This document shows, in pieces, positions 7,544 to 16,185 of a stretch of DNA of 45,548 nt. The notes under the pieces were generated by a model that ran no database searches, had not been told where the DNA came from, and worked only from the letters and a program-made list of their open reading frames with translations. Source of the stretch: Pseudomonadota bacterium (GTDB lineage: Bacteria > Pseudomonadota > Gammaproteobacteria > Burkholderiales > Thiobacillaceae); assembly GCA_021849595.1 (NCBI GenBank), contig JAJZSR010000002.1:1-45548 (forward strand). The letters run 5' to 3'. The position numbers and the translations under genes are program-made. The number at the start of each line of letters is the position of its first letter. Within the stretch, counting starts at the first letter, position 1.

Positions 7544-10199
7544 CCTGCGCCTGCGATCGCTGGGGCACCGCTACATGAAGGGTCTGCTGTGGCTGGTGGA
7601 GCACTCGCACAGCCATGCCCGTTCCGTGTTCATGGTCGCCCTGGCCCTGCTGCTCGCGGCTTCGTATTACGGCGCCACGCACTTCAGCATGGACACCGAC
7701 ACCAGCGGTATCCTGTCGCGCGACCTGCCCTTCCAGCGTTTAGAGCATGACTACCACCGGGCGTTCCCGCAGACCCGGAACACCCTCGTGGTAGTCATCG
7801 ACGGCGATACTTCCGCGCTGGCCGCGAGCGCGCTGGATCGGCTGGAGGCGTGGGTGCGCGCGCATCCCGAGCAGTTCACCGGGGTTTATGCGCCGGGCGG
7901 AGGCGAATTCTTCCAGCGCAATGGCCTGTTGTTCCTCGACACGCCGCAGTTGCAGCAGCTCGCCGACCGCATCGTCGCCGCCCAGCCGCTGATCGCCAGC
8001 CTGGCGCGGGATGCCAGCCTGAAAGGGCTCATCAATCTCCTGGATACCGCGATACAGCAAAGGCTCAGCGGCGGGCAGCAGATGGCAGGGCTCGCGCCCC
8101 TGCTGGACCAAATGACCCAGGCCGTGCAGGCACAGAGGGAGGGACGCGCTTACGAGGTGCGTTGGGGGGCCTTGATGTCCGGGAGGAAGGCGTCCGCTTC
8201 TGAGCGCCAACGCTTTCTCATCCTCAATCCCGTGCTGGATCACAGCTCCCTGGAACCCGCGGCCGTTCCGATCCGGGCCCTGCGCGCCGCACTCGGCAAG
8301 CTGGGCCTGGATGCGGCTCACGGCGTCCATGTCGGCCTGACCGGCGACGCGCTGCTGGATTCCGAGCAAATCAAGACGGTCTCGGAGGGGGCGGGTTTGG
8401 CTCTAGGGCTTACCCTGGGACTGGAGTTGCTGCTTTTGGCCATCGCCCTGCGTTCGGCACGCCTGGTGGTCGCAGTGCTGGCGAGCCTGCTCACCGGCAT
8501 GGTTCTGACCACAGCCCTGGCGCTCGCCTTCATCGGGCCGTTCAACCTGCTTTCCGTGGCATTTGCCGTGCTCTTCATCGGACTGGGTGTGGATTTCGGC
8601 ATCCAGTTCTGCCTGCGCTACAAGGAGGAAACCTACAACGGCGCCCCGCACCCGGTCGCCCTGCGGCGCGTGGCGGCGGGGATGGGCGGCGCGTTGAGCC
8701 TGGCCGCGACGGCTGCGGCCATCAGCTTTTTTTCCTTCGTCCCTACCCGCTATGCCGGCATGGTGGACTTAGGCCTGATCTCGGGCATCAGCATGTTCGT
8801 CGCGCTGCTGACGACGCTCACCCTGCTGCCGGCGCTGCTGACCCTCTGGCCGCCGCGCTCGACGGACACGGCGCAGTCGGTACTGAATGTGAAAGGCGGG
8901 GTGGTGATGGAGCGCCATCCCATCCACCGCTATGGCCGCTGGATCGTCGGGGGTGCTCTGCTGCTGTGCCTGGGTGCGATTCCGCTGATCGCCCAGGTGC
9001 GCTTCGACTTCGATCCCCTGAACATGATCAACCCGCACTCCGAAGGGGTGCGGGTATTCCGCAAGCTGCTGCAGAATCAACAGACCTCGCCCTACCGGAT
9101 CGAAGTCGTCGCACCCGATCTGGCCTCGGCCAAACAAACCGCGGCCCGGCTCCAGCAGTTGCCCGAGGTCTCCCAAGCCCTGACCCTGGCAAGCTTCATC
9201 CCCTCCCAACAGGACGAAAAACTGGCCATCCTGCAGAATCTCCAGCTTCTGGTGCCGCCTTTCTCGCTGCACGTCGCGGCGGTGCCGCCTCTGCCCGGCC
9301 CCGACCTGCCTGCGGCCATGGCGCGCTTCGAATCCGGCCTGCACGACCTGGCGGCGCACGATACCGACGCCGCCGTGCGCCGCAGCGCGGCCTCGCTCTT
9401 GGCTGCATTGCAGGGCTTTCATGCTCGCTTCCAGGACAGCGGCCAAAGTCTGGCCCAACTGCAGCGGCGCATCATGGGCGGGCTTCCGGCCGAGCTGAAT
9501 CGCCTGGCGCTGGCCCTGACGGCGGCGCCGGTCGCGCTCGACAGCCTGCCCCATGATTTGCGCAGCCGCTATGTGGCTGCTGATGGGCAGGCCCGCGTGG
9601 AAGTTTTCCCGAAACATGACCTCAGCAAGGCCTCGGCCATGGAGCGATTCGTCTCGGCCGTGCGGGCGGTGGCGCCTCAGGCGGTGGGAGCGCCGGTCAT
9701 GCTGGTGGACGGCGGCCAGGCCGTGGCAGGCGCGTTCCGCGAAGCCAGCGCCATTGCTTTGACCCTTATCGTGTGCCTGCTGCTGACGGTGCTGCGCCGC
9801 TGGGTCGACATGCTGCTGATCATGGTGCCACTGTTGCTGGCGGCCGCCTTCACCGTGGCGATCATGACGCTGTCGGGGTTGCCCTTCAACCTGGGCAACA
9901 TCATCGTCTTACCCCTGCTCATCGGGCTGGGCGTGGCCTTCGCGATCTATGTGGTGGCGCGCTGGCGCCAGGGCGTGAGCATTTCTCATCTGTTGCAGAC
10001 CAGCACGCCGGCCGCGGTCTTGTTCAGCGGCCTCACGACCCTGAGCTCCTTCGGCAGCATGGCCATTTCTTCCGATCCGGGCATGGCCAGCCTGGGCAAA
10101 ACGTTGAGCCTGGCGTTGGTCATGGTGCTGCTGTGCATACTCGTGGTGCTGCCGGCCCTGCTGATGCTGATGACCCCATCGCCCAGGGAAGAAAAGTGA
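7518..10199 (+). CDS. hpnN: HpnN, RND/MMPL-family hopanoid transporter
   Basis: The 893-residue protein has the RND layout: a first helix near residues 35-55, a periplasmic loop, a five- to six-helix block at about 290-445, a second single helix near 472-490, a second loop and a final helix block at about 744-890. HpnN is known to move hopanoids from the inner toward the outer membrane. The repeated NLLSVAFAVLFIGLGVDFG and NLGNIIVLPLLIGLGVAFA segments are the matching TM4-type helices of the two halves. The GTG start at 7518 is chosen because GGAGG lies 10 bases upstream; it overlaps the end of hpnK by 26 bases. The stop overlaps hpnL in a GTGA. Confidence 0.93.
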   Translation: MNSIWQRVDLRLRSLGHRYMKGLLWLVEHSHSHARSVFMVALALLLAASYYGATHFSMDTDTSGILSRDLPFQRLEHDYHRAFPQTRNTLVVVIDGDTSALAASALDRLEAWVRAHPEQFTGVYAPGGGEFFQRNGLLFLDTPQLQQLADRIVAAQPLIASLARDASLKGLINLLDTAIQQRLSGGQQMAGLAPLLDQMTQAVQAQREGRAYEVRWGALMSGRKASASERQRFLILNPVLDHSSLEPAAVPIRALRAALGKLGLDAAHGVHVGLTGDALLDSEQIKTVSEGAGLALGLTLGLELLLLAIALRSARLVVAVLASLLTGMVLTTALALAFIGPFNLLSVAFAVLFIGLGVDFGIQFCLRYKEETYNGAPHPVALRRVAAGMGGALSLAATAAAISFFSFVPTRYAGMVDLGLISGISMFVALLTTLTLLPALLTLWPPRSTDTAQSVLNVKGGVVMERHPIHRYGRWIVGGALLLCLGAIPLIAQVRFDFDPLNMINPHSEGVRVFRKLLQNQQTSPYRIEVVAPDLASAKQTAARLQQLPEVSQALTLASFIPSQQDEKLAILQNLQLLVPPFSLHVAAVPPLPGPDLPAAMARFESGLHDLAAHDTDAAVRRSAASLLAALQGFHARFQDSGQSLAQLQRRIMGGLPAELNRLALALTAAPVALDSLPHDLRSRYVAADGQARVEVFPKHDLSKASAMERFVSAVRAVAPQAVGAPVMLVDGGQAVAGAFREASAIALTLIVCLLLTVLRRWVDMLLIMVPLLLAAAFTVAIMTLSGLPFNLGNIIVLPLLIGLGVAFAIYVVARWRQGVSISHLLQTSTPAAVLFSGLTTLSSFGSMAISSDPGMASLGKTLSLALVMVLLCILVVLPALLMLMTPSPREEK

Positions 10200-11230
10200 A
10201 ACGCATCGCCCATCTCGGCATGTATTTCGCCGCCCTGCTGGGCATGATTCTGGCCACGGTGCTGGTGATCAGAGAGGGTGCCGGTGACATCTTCGGCATC
10301 CTGCTGACGGCAGGTTGGAGCCTGTTCTGGCTCGTCCCTTTCCATCTCCTGCCCATCGGCCTGGATGTCATCAGTTGGCGGAGGCTGTTGCGCGATGAGC
10401 CCCGGGCCGGTTTCCCTTTCCTGCTGTGGGTCGCCGGGGTGCGCGAATCGGTCAACGGCCTGCTGCCCGTCGCCCGGGTCGGCGGCGAACTGGTCGGTGT
10501 GGGCCTGCTATCCCGGCGCGGCATCGCCGGAGACGTCGCGGGTGCCAGCATCGTGGTGGAGGTCACCCTGACCCTGGTGAGCCAGTTTCTTTTCACGCTG
10601 GCCGGCATCGCCATTCTGGTGCATTACGTGCACGACCAAGCGCTCATCGCCGACACGCTGGTGGGCCTGTTGATCACACTGCCGGCCATCCTGGCGTTCA
10701 TCATGCTGCAACACCACTGGGGACTGTTTCAGCTCCTGGAGCGCGTGATAAGGGCGATCCTGGGGCGCCACAGCCCATGGGCCGGATCGGGTGCCATGGT
10801 GCGCCTGGATGAGGCCGTGCGCCATATCTACCGGCAGCGAGCGACCCTGGGCATCGCCCTGTTCTGGCAACAGGCCGGCTTGTTCATGGGAGCCGTGGAA
10901 GTGTGGTTCACCTTCCATCTGCTGCACCATCCCATCTCTCCGGCGATGGCGGTGATGCTGGAAAGCCTGGGCCAGGCCTTGCGCAGCGCGACGTTCATCA
11001 TGCCGGCGGGGCTGGGTGTGCAGGAAGGCGGCTTCCTGTTGTTCGGCGCGGCGGCTGGCATTTCCCCCGAGGTGGCGCTGGCTTACTCGCTGGCGCGCAG
11101 ATTCCGGGAACTGGCCTTCGGGATCCCGTTCTTATTGGCGTGGCAAGGCGTGGAAGGGCATAATCTGCATCGCCGCTGGCGCGCAAAAGGGGAGGGACGT
11201 GATGCCCTCCCGGGAAGGGGAAAATCATGA
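10196..11230 (+). CDS. hpnL: HpnL, hopanoid-associated integral membrane protein
   Basis: A 344-residue polytopic membrane protein with roughly seven or eight hydrophobic helices, related to the lysylphosphatidylglycerol synthase membrane domain (UPF0104-like). The conserved segment [17 protein letters not shown] near residues 266-282 is typical. HpnL proteins are repeatedly found in hopanoid clusters, but their biochemical role is not established; lipid flipping or transfer is a possible guess. The frame is open back to 9773 within hpnN, but GTG 10196 is preferred because it overlaps the hpnN stop in a GTGA and follows AGGGAAG. The stop overlaps the next gene in an ATGA. Confidence 0.85.
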   Translation: MKRIAHLGMYFAALLGMILATVLVIREGAGDIFGILLTAGWSLFWLVPFHLLPIGLDVISWRRLLRDEPRAGFPFLLWVAGVRESVNGLLPVARVGGELVGVGLLSRRGIAGDVAGASIVVEVTLTLVSQFLFTLAGIAILVHYVHDQALIADTLVGLLITLPAILAFIMLQHHWGLFQLLERVIRAILGRHSPWAGSGAMVRLDEAVRHIYRQRATLGIALFWQQAGLFMGAVEVWFTFHLLHHPISPAMAVMLESLGQALRSATFIMPAGLGVQEGGFLLFGAAAGISPEVALAYSLARRFRELAFGIPFLLAWQGVEGHNLHRRWRAKGEGRDALPGRGKS

Positions 11231-12078
11231 CCGCAACAGCATTGCGCATAGGCTCGACTCAGCACAGAGACCTGTTCTGCGGTTTTTTTTCCGATACCCA
11301 CATACAGTTCGATGCGCGCGCCGTCGCCTGGCTGGCGTTGGACGAGGATGCCTACCAGCGTCTGGTGCGCCTGCCTTTCTGGGGCGAAGCCGTGGCCACG
11401 GAGAGCGCCACGGCGGGCAGGGTGCAGGCGGCCGCCATGGCCGAAGCCGGCCCTGTGGTGCGGGCCGCCATCGCGATGAATGGCGAGGAAGAACAACGCC
11501 ATGCCATTTTGTTGCAGAGCCTGGTGCAGCAGCATTACGGCATCGAGTTGCCGCCGCTGCCATCGGCGCCGACGCTCAAGGATCCCCACTGGGAATTTTT
11601 CTACATGGGCTATGGCGAGTGCCTGGATTCATTTTTTGCCTTCGGCCTGTTTGCGGTGGCGCGCGACTCGGGATTTTTTCCGCCCGCACTGGTAGAGATA
11701 TTCGAACCCGTCATGCAGGAAGAGGCGCGCCATATCATCTTTTTCATGAAGTGGCTGGCCTGGCACCGCGCGCGCCTGCCCTGGTGGCAACGCCCCTGGC
11801 TGCAATTGCAAATACTTTGGATCATCCTGCTGCAGGCCTGGAGCCGCATCCAGACGGCACGCGGCCTGGGCAATCAGGAAGGGGATAACTTTACCCTGAC
11901 GGGGCACAAGGAAATCAACGCCGACGTCACCCTGCGCTCGCTACTGGAACGCTGCCTGCATGAAAACGATGTGCGCTTCAGCCGCTATGATGCGCGCCTG
12001 CTGCGGCCCGGGCTTGCTCCCGCCGCCGCCCGGCTGCTGCTGAGAGTCCTGCCCAAAGGCAAGGAAGCGACGGCGTGA
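11227..12078 (+). CDS. Ferritin-like diiron protein in the hopanoid operon
   Basis: I do not know a named function for this 283-residue protein. The sequence has the paired E...ExxH arrangement of carboxylate-bridged diiron four-helix proteins: Glu54 or Glu59, then Glu89-x-x-His92 (EEEQRH), then Glu131 (MGYGECLDS), then Glu166-x-x-His169 (EEARH). A hydrophobic, tryptophan-rich helix follows at about residues 180-205 ([18 protein letters not shown]), suggesting membrane association. It sits mid-operon, starting in an ATGA overlap with hpnL and ending next to hpnM, so a role in hopanoid chemistry or transport is likely. An oxidative modification such as hydroxylation or desaturation is inference. 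Iron storage seems unlikely given the context and the single-gene coupling. Confidence 0.75.
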   Translation: MTATALRIGSTQHRDLFCGFFSDTHIQFDARAVAWLALDEDAYQRLVRLPFWGEAVATESATAGRVQAAAMAEAGPVVRAAIAMNGEEEQRHAILLQSLVQQHYGIELPPLPSAPTLKDPHWEFFYMGYGECLDSFFAFGLFAVARDSGFFPPALVEIFEPVMQEEARHIIFFMKWLAWHRARLPWWQRPWLQLQILWIILLQAWSRIQTARGLGNQEGDNFTLTGHKEINADVTLRSLLERCLHENDVRFSRYDARLLRPGLAPAAARLLLRVLPKGKEATA

Positions 12079-12119
12079 AGCATACGATGCGCCGCGCGCG
12101 CGCCAAGGAGAACACGACC

Positions 12120-12770
12120 ATGAAAAAACTGCCGCTGATTTTTTTGCTGCTCGGAGGATTGCCCCTCGCCTGGACACCCGCCGTCGCCTCGGCAGAACCC
12201 GCCCCCCCGCCGCCGAGCGCGGCAACGGCCGCCGCCGCACCCCGACAGGTCATTGAGCAGCTCGACAACGCCTTGCTCACGGCCATGAAAGAGGCGAAAA
12301 AACTCGGCTACGCCGGGCGCTATCGCAGCCTGGCGCCTGCGATCGAGCGCGTCTACGACTTTCCCGGCATCGCGGCCCTGGTGCTGGGCAGCCATTGGGC
12401 CAAGCTCAGCCCTGCCCAGCAGCGGGAGTTCATCGCCACGTTGCGCGATTACACCATAGCCACCTACGCCGCGCGTTTCGACGGCTATGCCGGCGAGCGC
12501 TTCGCCATCAAATCCGTCCAGCCTCTGCCCCCCAGCCGGGTCGTGGTCTCCAGCACTCTCACCGAAACCGATGGCAAGGTGCACACCCTCGACTATCTGC
12601 TGCAGCCCGTAGGCGGCGAATGGCGCGTCATCAACGTGGTCGCCGATGGCGTGAGCGACCTTGCCCTGAAACAGGCGGAGTTCACCCATCTTCTGGAGCT
12701 CAAGGGCTTTCCGGGCCTGATCGCCGGCTTGAAGGGCTACATCGCGCGCATGGCGCAGAGCGGGGTATGA
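12120..12770 (+). CDS. hpnM: HpnM, periplasmic MlaC/Ttg2D-like lipid carrier
   Basis: A 216-residue secreted protein of the toluene-tolerance Ttg2D/MlaC family, whose members carry lipids across the periplasm. The signal peptide is clear: MKK, a hydrophobic core (LPLIFLLLGGLPLAW) and an AVASAEP cleavage region. It is followed by a proline- and alanine-rich linker and the domain from about residue 40. The start is ATG 12120 with AAGGAG nine bases upstream. An in-frame GTG at 12075, overlapping the previous stop, would add 15 residues before the signal peptide and is less likely. The stop overlaps mlaA in an ATGA. Confidence 0.88.
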   Translation: MKKLPLIFLLLGGLPLAWTPAVASAEPAPPPPSAATAAAAPRQVIEQLDNALLTAMKEAKKLGYAGRYRSLAPAIERVYDFPGIAALVLGSHWAKLSPAQQREFIATLRDYTIATYAARFDGYAGERFAIKSVQPLPPSRVVVSSTLTETDGKVHTLDYLLQPVGGEWRVINVVADGVSDLALKQAEFTHLLELKGFPGLIAGLKGYIARMAQSGV

Positions 12771-13576
12771 CCGTGGCGCATCGCAGGAATTGGACGACGA
12801 TACTAGCGCTGGCGGCGACACTGGCCTCCCTGCAGGGTTGCGCGACGACCGGCGGCGAAACCAAACCCGGCCTGCATTCTGCCGATGCGGAAATCTCCGA
12901 CCCTCTGGAGCCCATGAACCGGAAGATATTCAACTTCAACATGGGGCTCTATGATTACGTGCTCGAACCCGTGGCCAGAGGCTACGAGAAGGTAACGCCT
13001 CAATTCCTCCGCACCAGGGTCGCCAATTTTTTCGCCAACGCCGGCTACCCTTACATCATACTCAACGACTTCCTGCAACTGCGGGTGCATCAGGGGCTGT
13101 CCGACCTGAGCCGCTTCGTGGGCAACACCATATTCGGCGTCGGCGGGCTCTTCAACTTCGCCGATCGCTTCGACCTGCCGCCGCATGAGAACAACCTGGG
13201 GGTGACCTTGGGCGTATGGGGCGTGCCGCAGGGTCCTTACTTGGTATTGCCTTTCTTCGGACCCTCCTCGCTGCGCAGCCTGCCCGGCGTTCCCGCAGAA
13301 ATCCTGGCCAGCCCGTTTTATTACGTGAACAGCACGCCGGCCCAGTGGAGCATCACCACCTTGGGCGTGGTGAACGAAGGCTACACCGAACGCGGCGCCG
13401 TAAAGGTGGTGAAGGAATCCGTGTTCCCCTATTACTTCGCCCGCAGCGCCTGGCTCCAGCATCAGGAGTATTTGATCCGCGGACGGGCCTTGAGCTCGCG
13501 CGAGCTTCTGGAGCAGCTTGGCCCTGAGCAGCCGGAGGAGTCGTCACCGGCAGGCGAAAAACCGGCCACCCATTGA
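12767..13576 (+). CDS. mlaA: MlaA/VacJ-family outer-membrane lipoprotein
   Basis: MlaA proteins sit in the inner leaflet of the outer membrane and pass phospholipids to periplasmic MlaC. This 269-residue protein has a lipoprotein signal ending in a lipobox LQGC, with Cys25 as the lipidated residue. The family core begins with DPLEPMNRKIFNFN and includes the GVTLGVWGVPQGPYLVLP segment. It starts in an ATGA overlap with hpnM, so carrier and receptor are made as a pair. No mlaFEDB genes are nearby. The link to the hopanoid operon suggests it handles hopanoids or hopanoid-rich lipid, which is inference. Confidence 0.93.
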   Translation: MTVAHRRNWTTILALAATLASLQGCATTGGETKPGLHSADAEISDPLEPMNRKIFNFNMGLYDYVLEPVARGYEKVTPQFLRTRVANFFANAGYPYIILNDFLQLRVHQGLSDLSRFVGNTIFGVGGLFNFADRFDLPPHENNLGVTLGVWGVPQGPYLVLPFFGPSSLRSLPGVPAEILASPFYYVNSTPAQWSITTLGVVNEGYTERGAVKVVKESVFPYYFARSAWLQHQEYLIRGRALSSRELLEQLGPEQPEESSPAGEKPATH

Positions 13577-13577
13577 A

Positions 13578-13606
13578 GTGTCGGTGTGACACCGCCGCGG
13601 CGGTTT
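13578..13606 (+). terminator. Possible weak terminator after mlaA
   Basis: Right after the mlaA stop there is a short hairpin (GTGTC, five-base loop, GACAC at 13578-13592). A fully palindromic CCGCCGCGGCGG follows at 13592-13603 with three T residues. The T-tract is too short for a confident intrinsic terminator, but this is the natural end of the hopanoid operon before a tRNA on the other strand. Confidence 0.35.
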
Positions 13607-13613
13607 CTGAAGA

Positions 13614-13687
13614 TGGAGCGGGTGAAGGGAATCGAACCCTCGTATGCAGCTTGGGAAGCTGCCGTTCTACCATTGAACTACACCCGC
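13614..13687 (-). tRNA. tRNA-Gly (anticodon CCC)
   Basis: Read on the minus strand, the 74-base sequence folds as a full cloverleaf. The acceptor is GCGGGTG paired with CACCCGC, followed by discriminator T and an encoded CCA. The anticodon stem GCAGC/GCTGC encloses the loop TTCCCAA, giving anticodon CCC, which reads GGG glycine codons. The T-loop GGTTCGATTCC is standard. It stands alone between two plus-strand operons. Confidence 0.96.
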
Positions 13688-13705
13688 ATGGTAGACTTTG
13701 TACAA

Positions 13706-13723
13706 GCCTTGCGCTCGCAAGGC
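13706..13723. repeat. Perfect 7-bp hairpin between tRNA-Gly and thiS
   Basis: GCCTTGC and GCAAGGC flank a GCTC loop in the 64-base gap between the divergent tRNA-Gly and thiS genes. There is no T-run on either side, so it does not look like a terminator. It may be a regulator site or a structured leader of thiS. No conserved thiamine riboswitch core (CTGAGA, ACCTGAT) is present. Confidence 0.45.
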
Positions 13724-13751
13724 AGGCATCTTACTGGAATTCCCCGCTCCC

Positions 13752-13961
13752 ATGAAGTCATTGAGCCTGACCATCAACGGCGAGCCCCGGTCTTTTCCCG
13801 TGCCCTTGACGGTGGCCGGCCTGGTGGAGGCCATGGAACTTGCCGGCAAGCGTGTCGCCATAGAACGCAACGGGGAGATCGTGCCGCGCAGCACCTACCC
13901 GGACACCTTGCTCGCCGACGGTGACAAACTGGAAGTCGTCGTCGCGGTGGGCGGCGGCTGA
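13752..13961 (+). CDS. thiS: ThiS, sulfur-carrier protein for thiazole synthesis
   Basis: A 69-residue ubiquitin-like sulfur carrier. Its C-terminus (VVVAVGGG) ends in the Gly-Gly that is adenylated and converted to a thiocarboxylate, the sulfur donor to ThiG in thiamine biosynthesis. The start at ATG 13752 gives the normal N-terminus [11 protein letters not shown]; an upstream frame extension lacks conservation. thiG follows 63 bases downstream on the same strand. Confidence 0.93.
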   Translation: MKSLSLTINGEPRSFPVPLTVAGLVEAMELAGKRVAIERNGEIVPRSTYPDTLLADGDKLEVVVAVGGG

Positions 13962-14024
13962 GGCCTGCTCTCGCCTTCGCGGGCGCGCCCATCAACCTTT
14001 GTTGCATCTTCGCTTGAGTAAGAC

Positions 14025-14807
14025 ATGGAACCTCTGGTCATCGCCGGCAAGGCCTACGCTTCCCGCCTCCTGGTAGGCACGGGCAAGTACAAAGATTTCG
14101 ACGAAACCCGCCGCGCCGTGGAGGCCTCCGGGGCGGAAATCGTCACTGTTGCCATCCGCCGCACCAACATCGGTCAGGATGCCGGTCAGCCCTCGCTGCT
14201 GGAGGCCCTGCCGCCCGCTCGCTACACCTACCTACCCAACACCGCCGGCTGCTACACGGCGGACGAGGCCATCCGCACCCTGCGCCTCGCGCGCGAGCTG
14301 CTGGACGGCCATGCGCTGGTGAAGCTGGAGGTGTTAGGCGATGCGCACACCCTCTACCCCAACGTGGTGGAGACGCTCAAGGCCGCCGAGGTGCTGATCA
14401 AGGACGGCTTCCAGGTGATGGTCTATACCTCGGACGACCCCATCATCGCCCAGCGCCTGCAAGACCTCGGCTGCGTGGCCGTGATGCCGCTGGCCTCGCT
14501 CATCGGCTCGGGCATGGGCATCCTCAATCCCTGGAACCTGCAGATCATGCGCGACCGCATCCGGGTGCCGCTGATCGTGGATGCCGGCGTGGGCACCGCA
14601 TCGGATGCGGCCATCGCCATGGAGCTGGGCTGCGACGGCGTGCTCATGAACACCGCCATCGCCGGCGCGCAGAATCCCGTGCTGATGGCCGAGGCGATGA
14701 AGCTGGCCGTGGGCGCCGGCCGCCGCGCCTACCTGGCCGGTCGCATGGCGAAAAAGATCTACACTGCCAGCCCCAGCTCGCCCACCGGCGGGCTCATCGG
14801 CCGCTGA
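14025..14807 (+). CDS. thiG: ThiG, thiazole synthase
   Basis: ThiG forms the thiazole phosphate ring of thiamine from deoxyxylulose phosphate, dehydroglycine and ThiS thiocarboxylate. The 260-residue TIM barrel starts with the conserved [19 protein letters not shown]. Lys100 in [11 protein letters not shown] is in the Schiff-base lysine position. Phosphate-binding segments [12 protein letters not shown] and [12 protein letters not shown] are present. Its neighbours are thiS upstream and trmB 51 bases downstream, an order seen in several betaproteobacteria. Confidence 0.96.
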   Translation: MEPLVIAGKAYASRLLVGTGKYKDFDETRRAVEASGAEIVTVAIRRTNIGQDAGQPSLLEALPPARYTYLPNTAGCYTADEAIRTLRLARELLDGHALVKLEVLGDAHTLYPNVVETLKAAEVLIKDGFQVMVYTSDDPIIAQRLQDLGCVAVMPLASLIGSGMGILNPWNLQIMRDRIRVPLIVDAGVGTASDAAIAMELGCDGVLMNTAIAGAQNPVLMAEAMKLAVGAGRRAYLAGRMAKKIYTASPSSPTGGLIGR

Positions 14808-14858
14808 GGGCGGCGACAACCCCCGGAGCCTGTCATCGACACCGCTTCCGCCAGCAAC

Positions 14859-15545
14859 GTGACCCACGCGCGTTTTTCCAGCCGCGCCGTGCGCAGCTTC
14901 GTGCTGCGCCAGGGACGCATGTCGCCGGCGCAAACGCGCGCTTATGAAACGCTGCTGCGCCAGTGGGGCGTGGCTTACCAGGCCACCGCGCTGGACCTGG
15001 ACGCGCTGTTCGGCCGCTGCAGCCCCAAGGTGCTGGAAATCGGCTCCGGCATGGGCGAAACAACCGCTGCCATCGCCCAGGCGCAACCGGAGACGGATTT
15101 TCTTGCCGTCGAAGTGCATACGCCCGGCGTGGGCGCCTTGCTCAAGCGCATTGAGGAGCTGTCCCTCGCCAATCTGCGGGTCTGCCAGCACGACGGCAAC
15201 GAAGTGCTGGAGCACATGATCGCCGACGGCGCGCTCGCCGGCATGCATATCTACTTTCCCGACCCCTGGCACAAGAAGCGCCACCGCAAGCGGCGCTTGG
15301 TGCAGCCCGCGTTCGCCGCATTGGCGGCGCGCAAGCTCGCCCCCGGCGGTTATCTGCATTGCGCCACCGACTGGCAGGACTACGCGGAGCAGATGCTGGG
15401 GGTGCTCGAAGCCGAGCCATTGCTGGCCAACAGCGCGGCGGATTTTGCGCCCCGCCCGGTCTGGCGTCCGCAGACCAAGTTCGAGGCGCGCGGGCTCAGG
15501 CTGGGGCATGGCGTGTGGGATTTGCTGTTCTACCGCCGCGCCTGA
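14859..15545 (+). CDS. trmB: TrmB, tRNA (guanine-N7)-methyltransferase
   Basis: TrmB methylates G46 in the variable loop of tRNAs using S-adenosylmethionine. The 228-residue protein has the SAM-binding [11 protein letters not shown] motif near residues 59-69, the family signature [16 protein letters not shown] and the C-terminal [16 protein letters not shown]. The start is taken as GTG 14859; no clear ribosome site precedes it and no other usual start codon lies between it and the thiG stop. The MarC-family gene begins one base after its stop. Confidence 0.94.
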   Translation: MTHARFSSRAVRSFVLRQGRMSPAQTRAYETLLRQWGVAYQATALDLDALFGRCSPKVLEIGSGMGETTAAIAQAQPETDFLAVEVHTPGVGALLKRIEELSLANLRVCQHDGNEVLEHMIADGALAGMHIYFPDPWHKKRHRKRRLVQPAFAALAARKLAPGGYLHCATDWQDYAEQMLGVLEAEPLLANSAADFAPRPVWRPQTKFEARGLRLGHGVWDLLFYRRA

Positions 15546-15546
15546 C

Positions 15547-16185
15547 ATGGATCTCCAGGAACTCGCCAAGTTCACCCTGAGCCTGTTCGCCATCGTCGAT
15601 CCGGTGGGCAGCATCCCCGTGTTCCTGGCAGCGACCGACGGCTTCAGCGAGGCCCAGCGGCGCGCCGCCGCCCAGGTGGCGGCGATCACGGTGTTCGGTA
15701 TCCTGACCCTATTCGCCCTCGCCGGCACGGCGCTGCTGGATTTTTTCGGCGTGCGCCTGGCCTCGTTTTCCGTGGGCGGCGGATTTCTCCTGCTGCTATT
15801 GGCGATTTCCATGGCGCAAGCGCGCATCAGCCCCATCCGCCAGACGCCGGAGGAGGCCGAGGAGGCACTGGAAAAGGAGGCCGTGGGGGCAGTGCCGCTG
15901 GGGGTGCCGCTCCTGGCGGGCCCAGGCGCGATCACCCACGTGATCGTCAGCAGCGGACGCGGCAGCAGCCACGAATGGCTGCAACACGTAAGCCTGCTGC
16001 CTTCCATCCTCGTAGTGGCCTTTACCGTGTGGCTATCCTTCCGGCTGTCTCCCGTCATCGCCCGGCGCCTGGGCACCACGGGCATCCACGTGGTGACGCG
16101 CCTCATGGGCCTCATCATCGCCGCCATTTCCGTGGAAATGATCGCGCGCGGGCTGACCCAGCTGTTCCCCGGGCTGCTGGGCTGA
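15547..16185 (+). CDS. MarC-family integral membrane protein
   Basis: A 212-residue membrane protein of the MarC (UPF0056) family with about six hydrophobic helices. The N-terminal FAIVDPVGSIPVFLAAT and the mid-protein PLLAGPGAITHVIV are family hallmarks. The function is unknown despite the historical multiple-antibiotic-resistance name. It starts one base after trmB and its stop codon directly abuts the stop codon of convergent greB with no terminator between. Confidence 0.9.
   Translation: MDLQELAKFTLSLFAIVDPVGSIPVFLAATDGFSEAQRRAAAQVAAITVFGILTLFALAGTALLDFFGVRLASFSVGGGFLLLLLAISMAQARISPIRQTPEEAEEALEKEAVGAVPLGVPLLAGPGAITHVIVSSGRGSSHEWLQHVSLLPSILVVAFTVWLSFRLSPVIARRLGTTGIHVVTRLMGLIIAAISVEMIARGLTQLFPGLLG

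Noticed and set aside
13614-13687. tRNA-Gly as an integration site for a mobile element
   Set aside because: No integrase, no repeated tRNA 3' end and no change in gene content or base composition flanks it.
13688-13751. Thiamine pyrophosphate riboswitch upstream of thiS
   Set aside because: The gap is only 64 bases and lacks the conserved core sequences; only a small hairpin is present.
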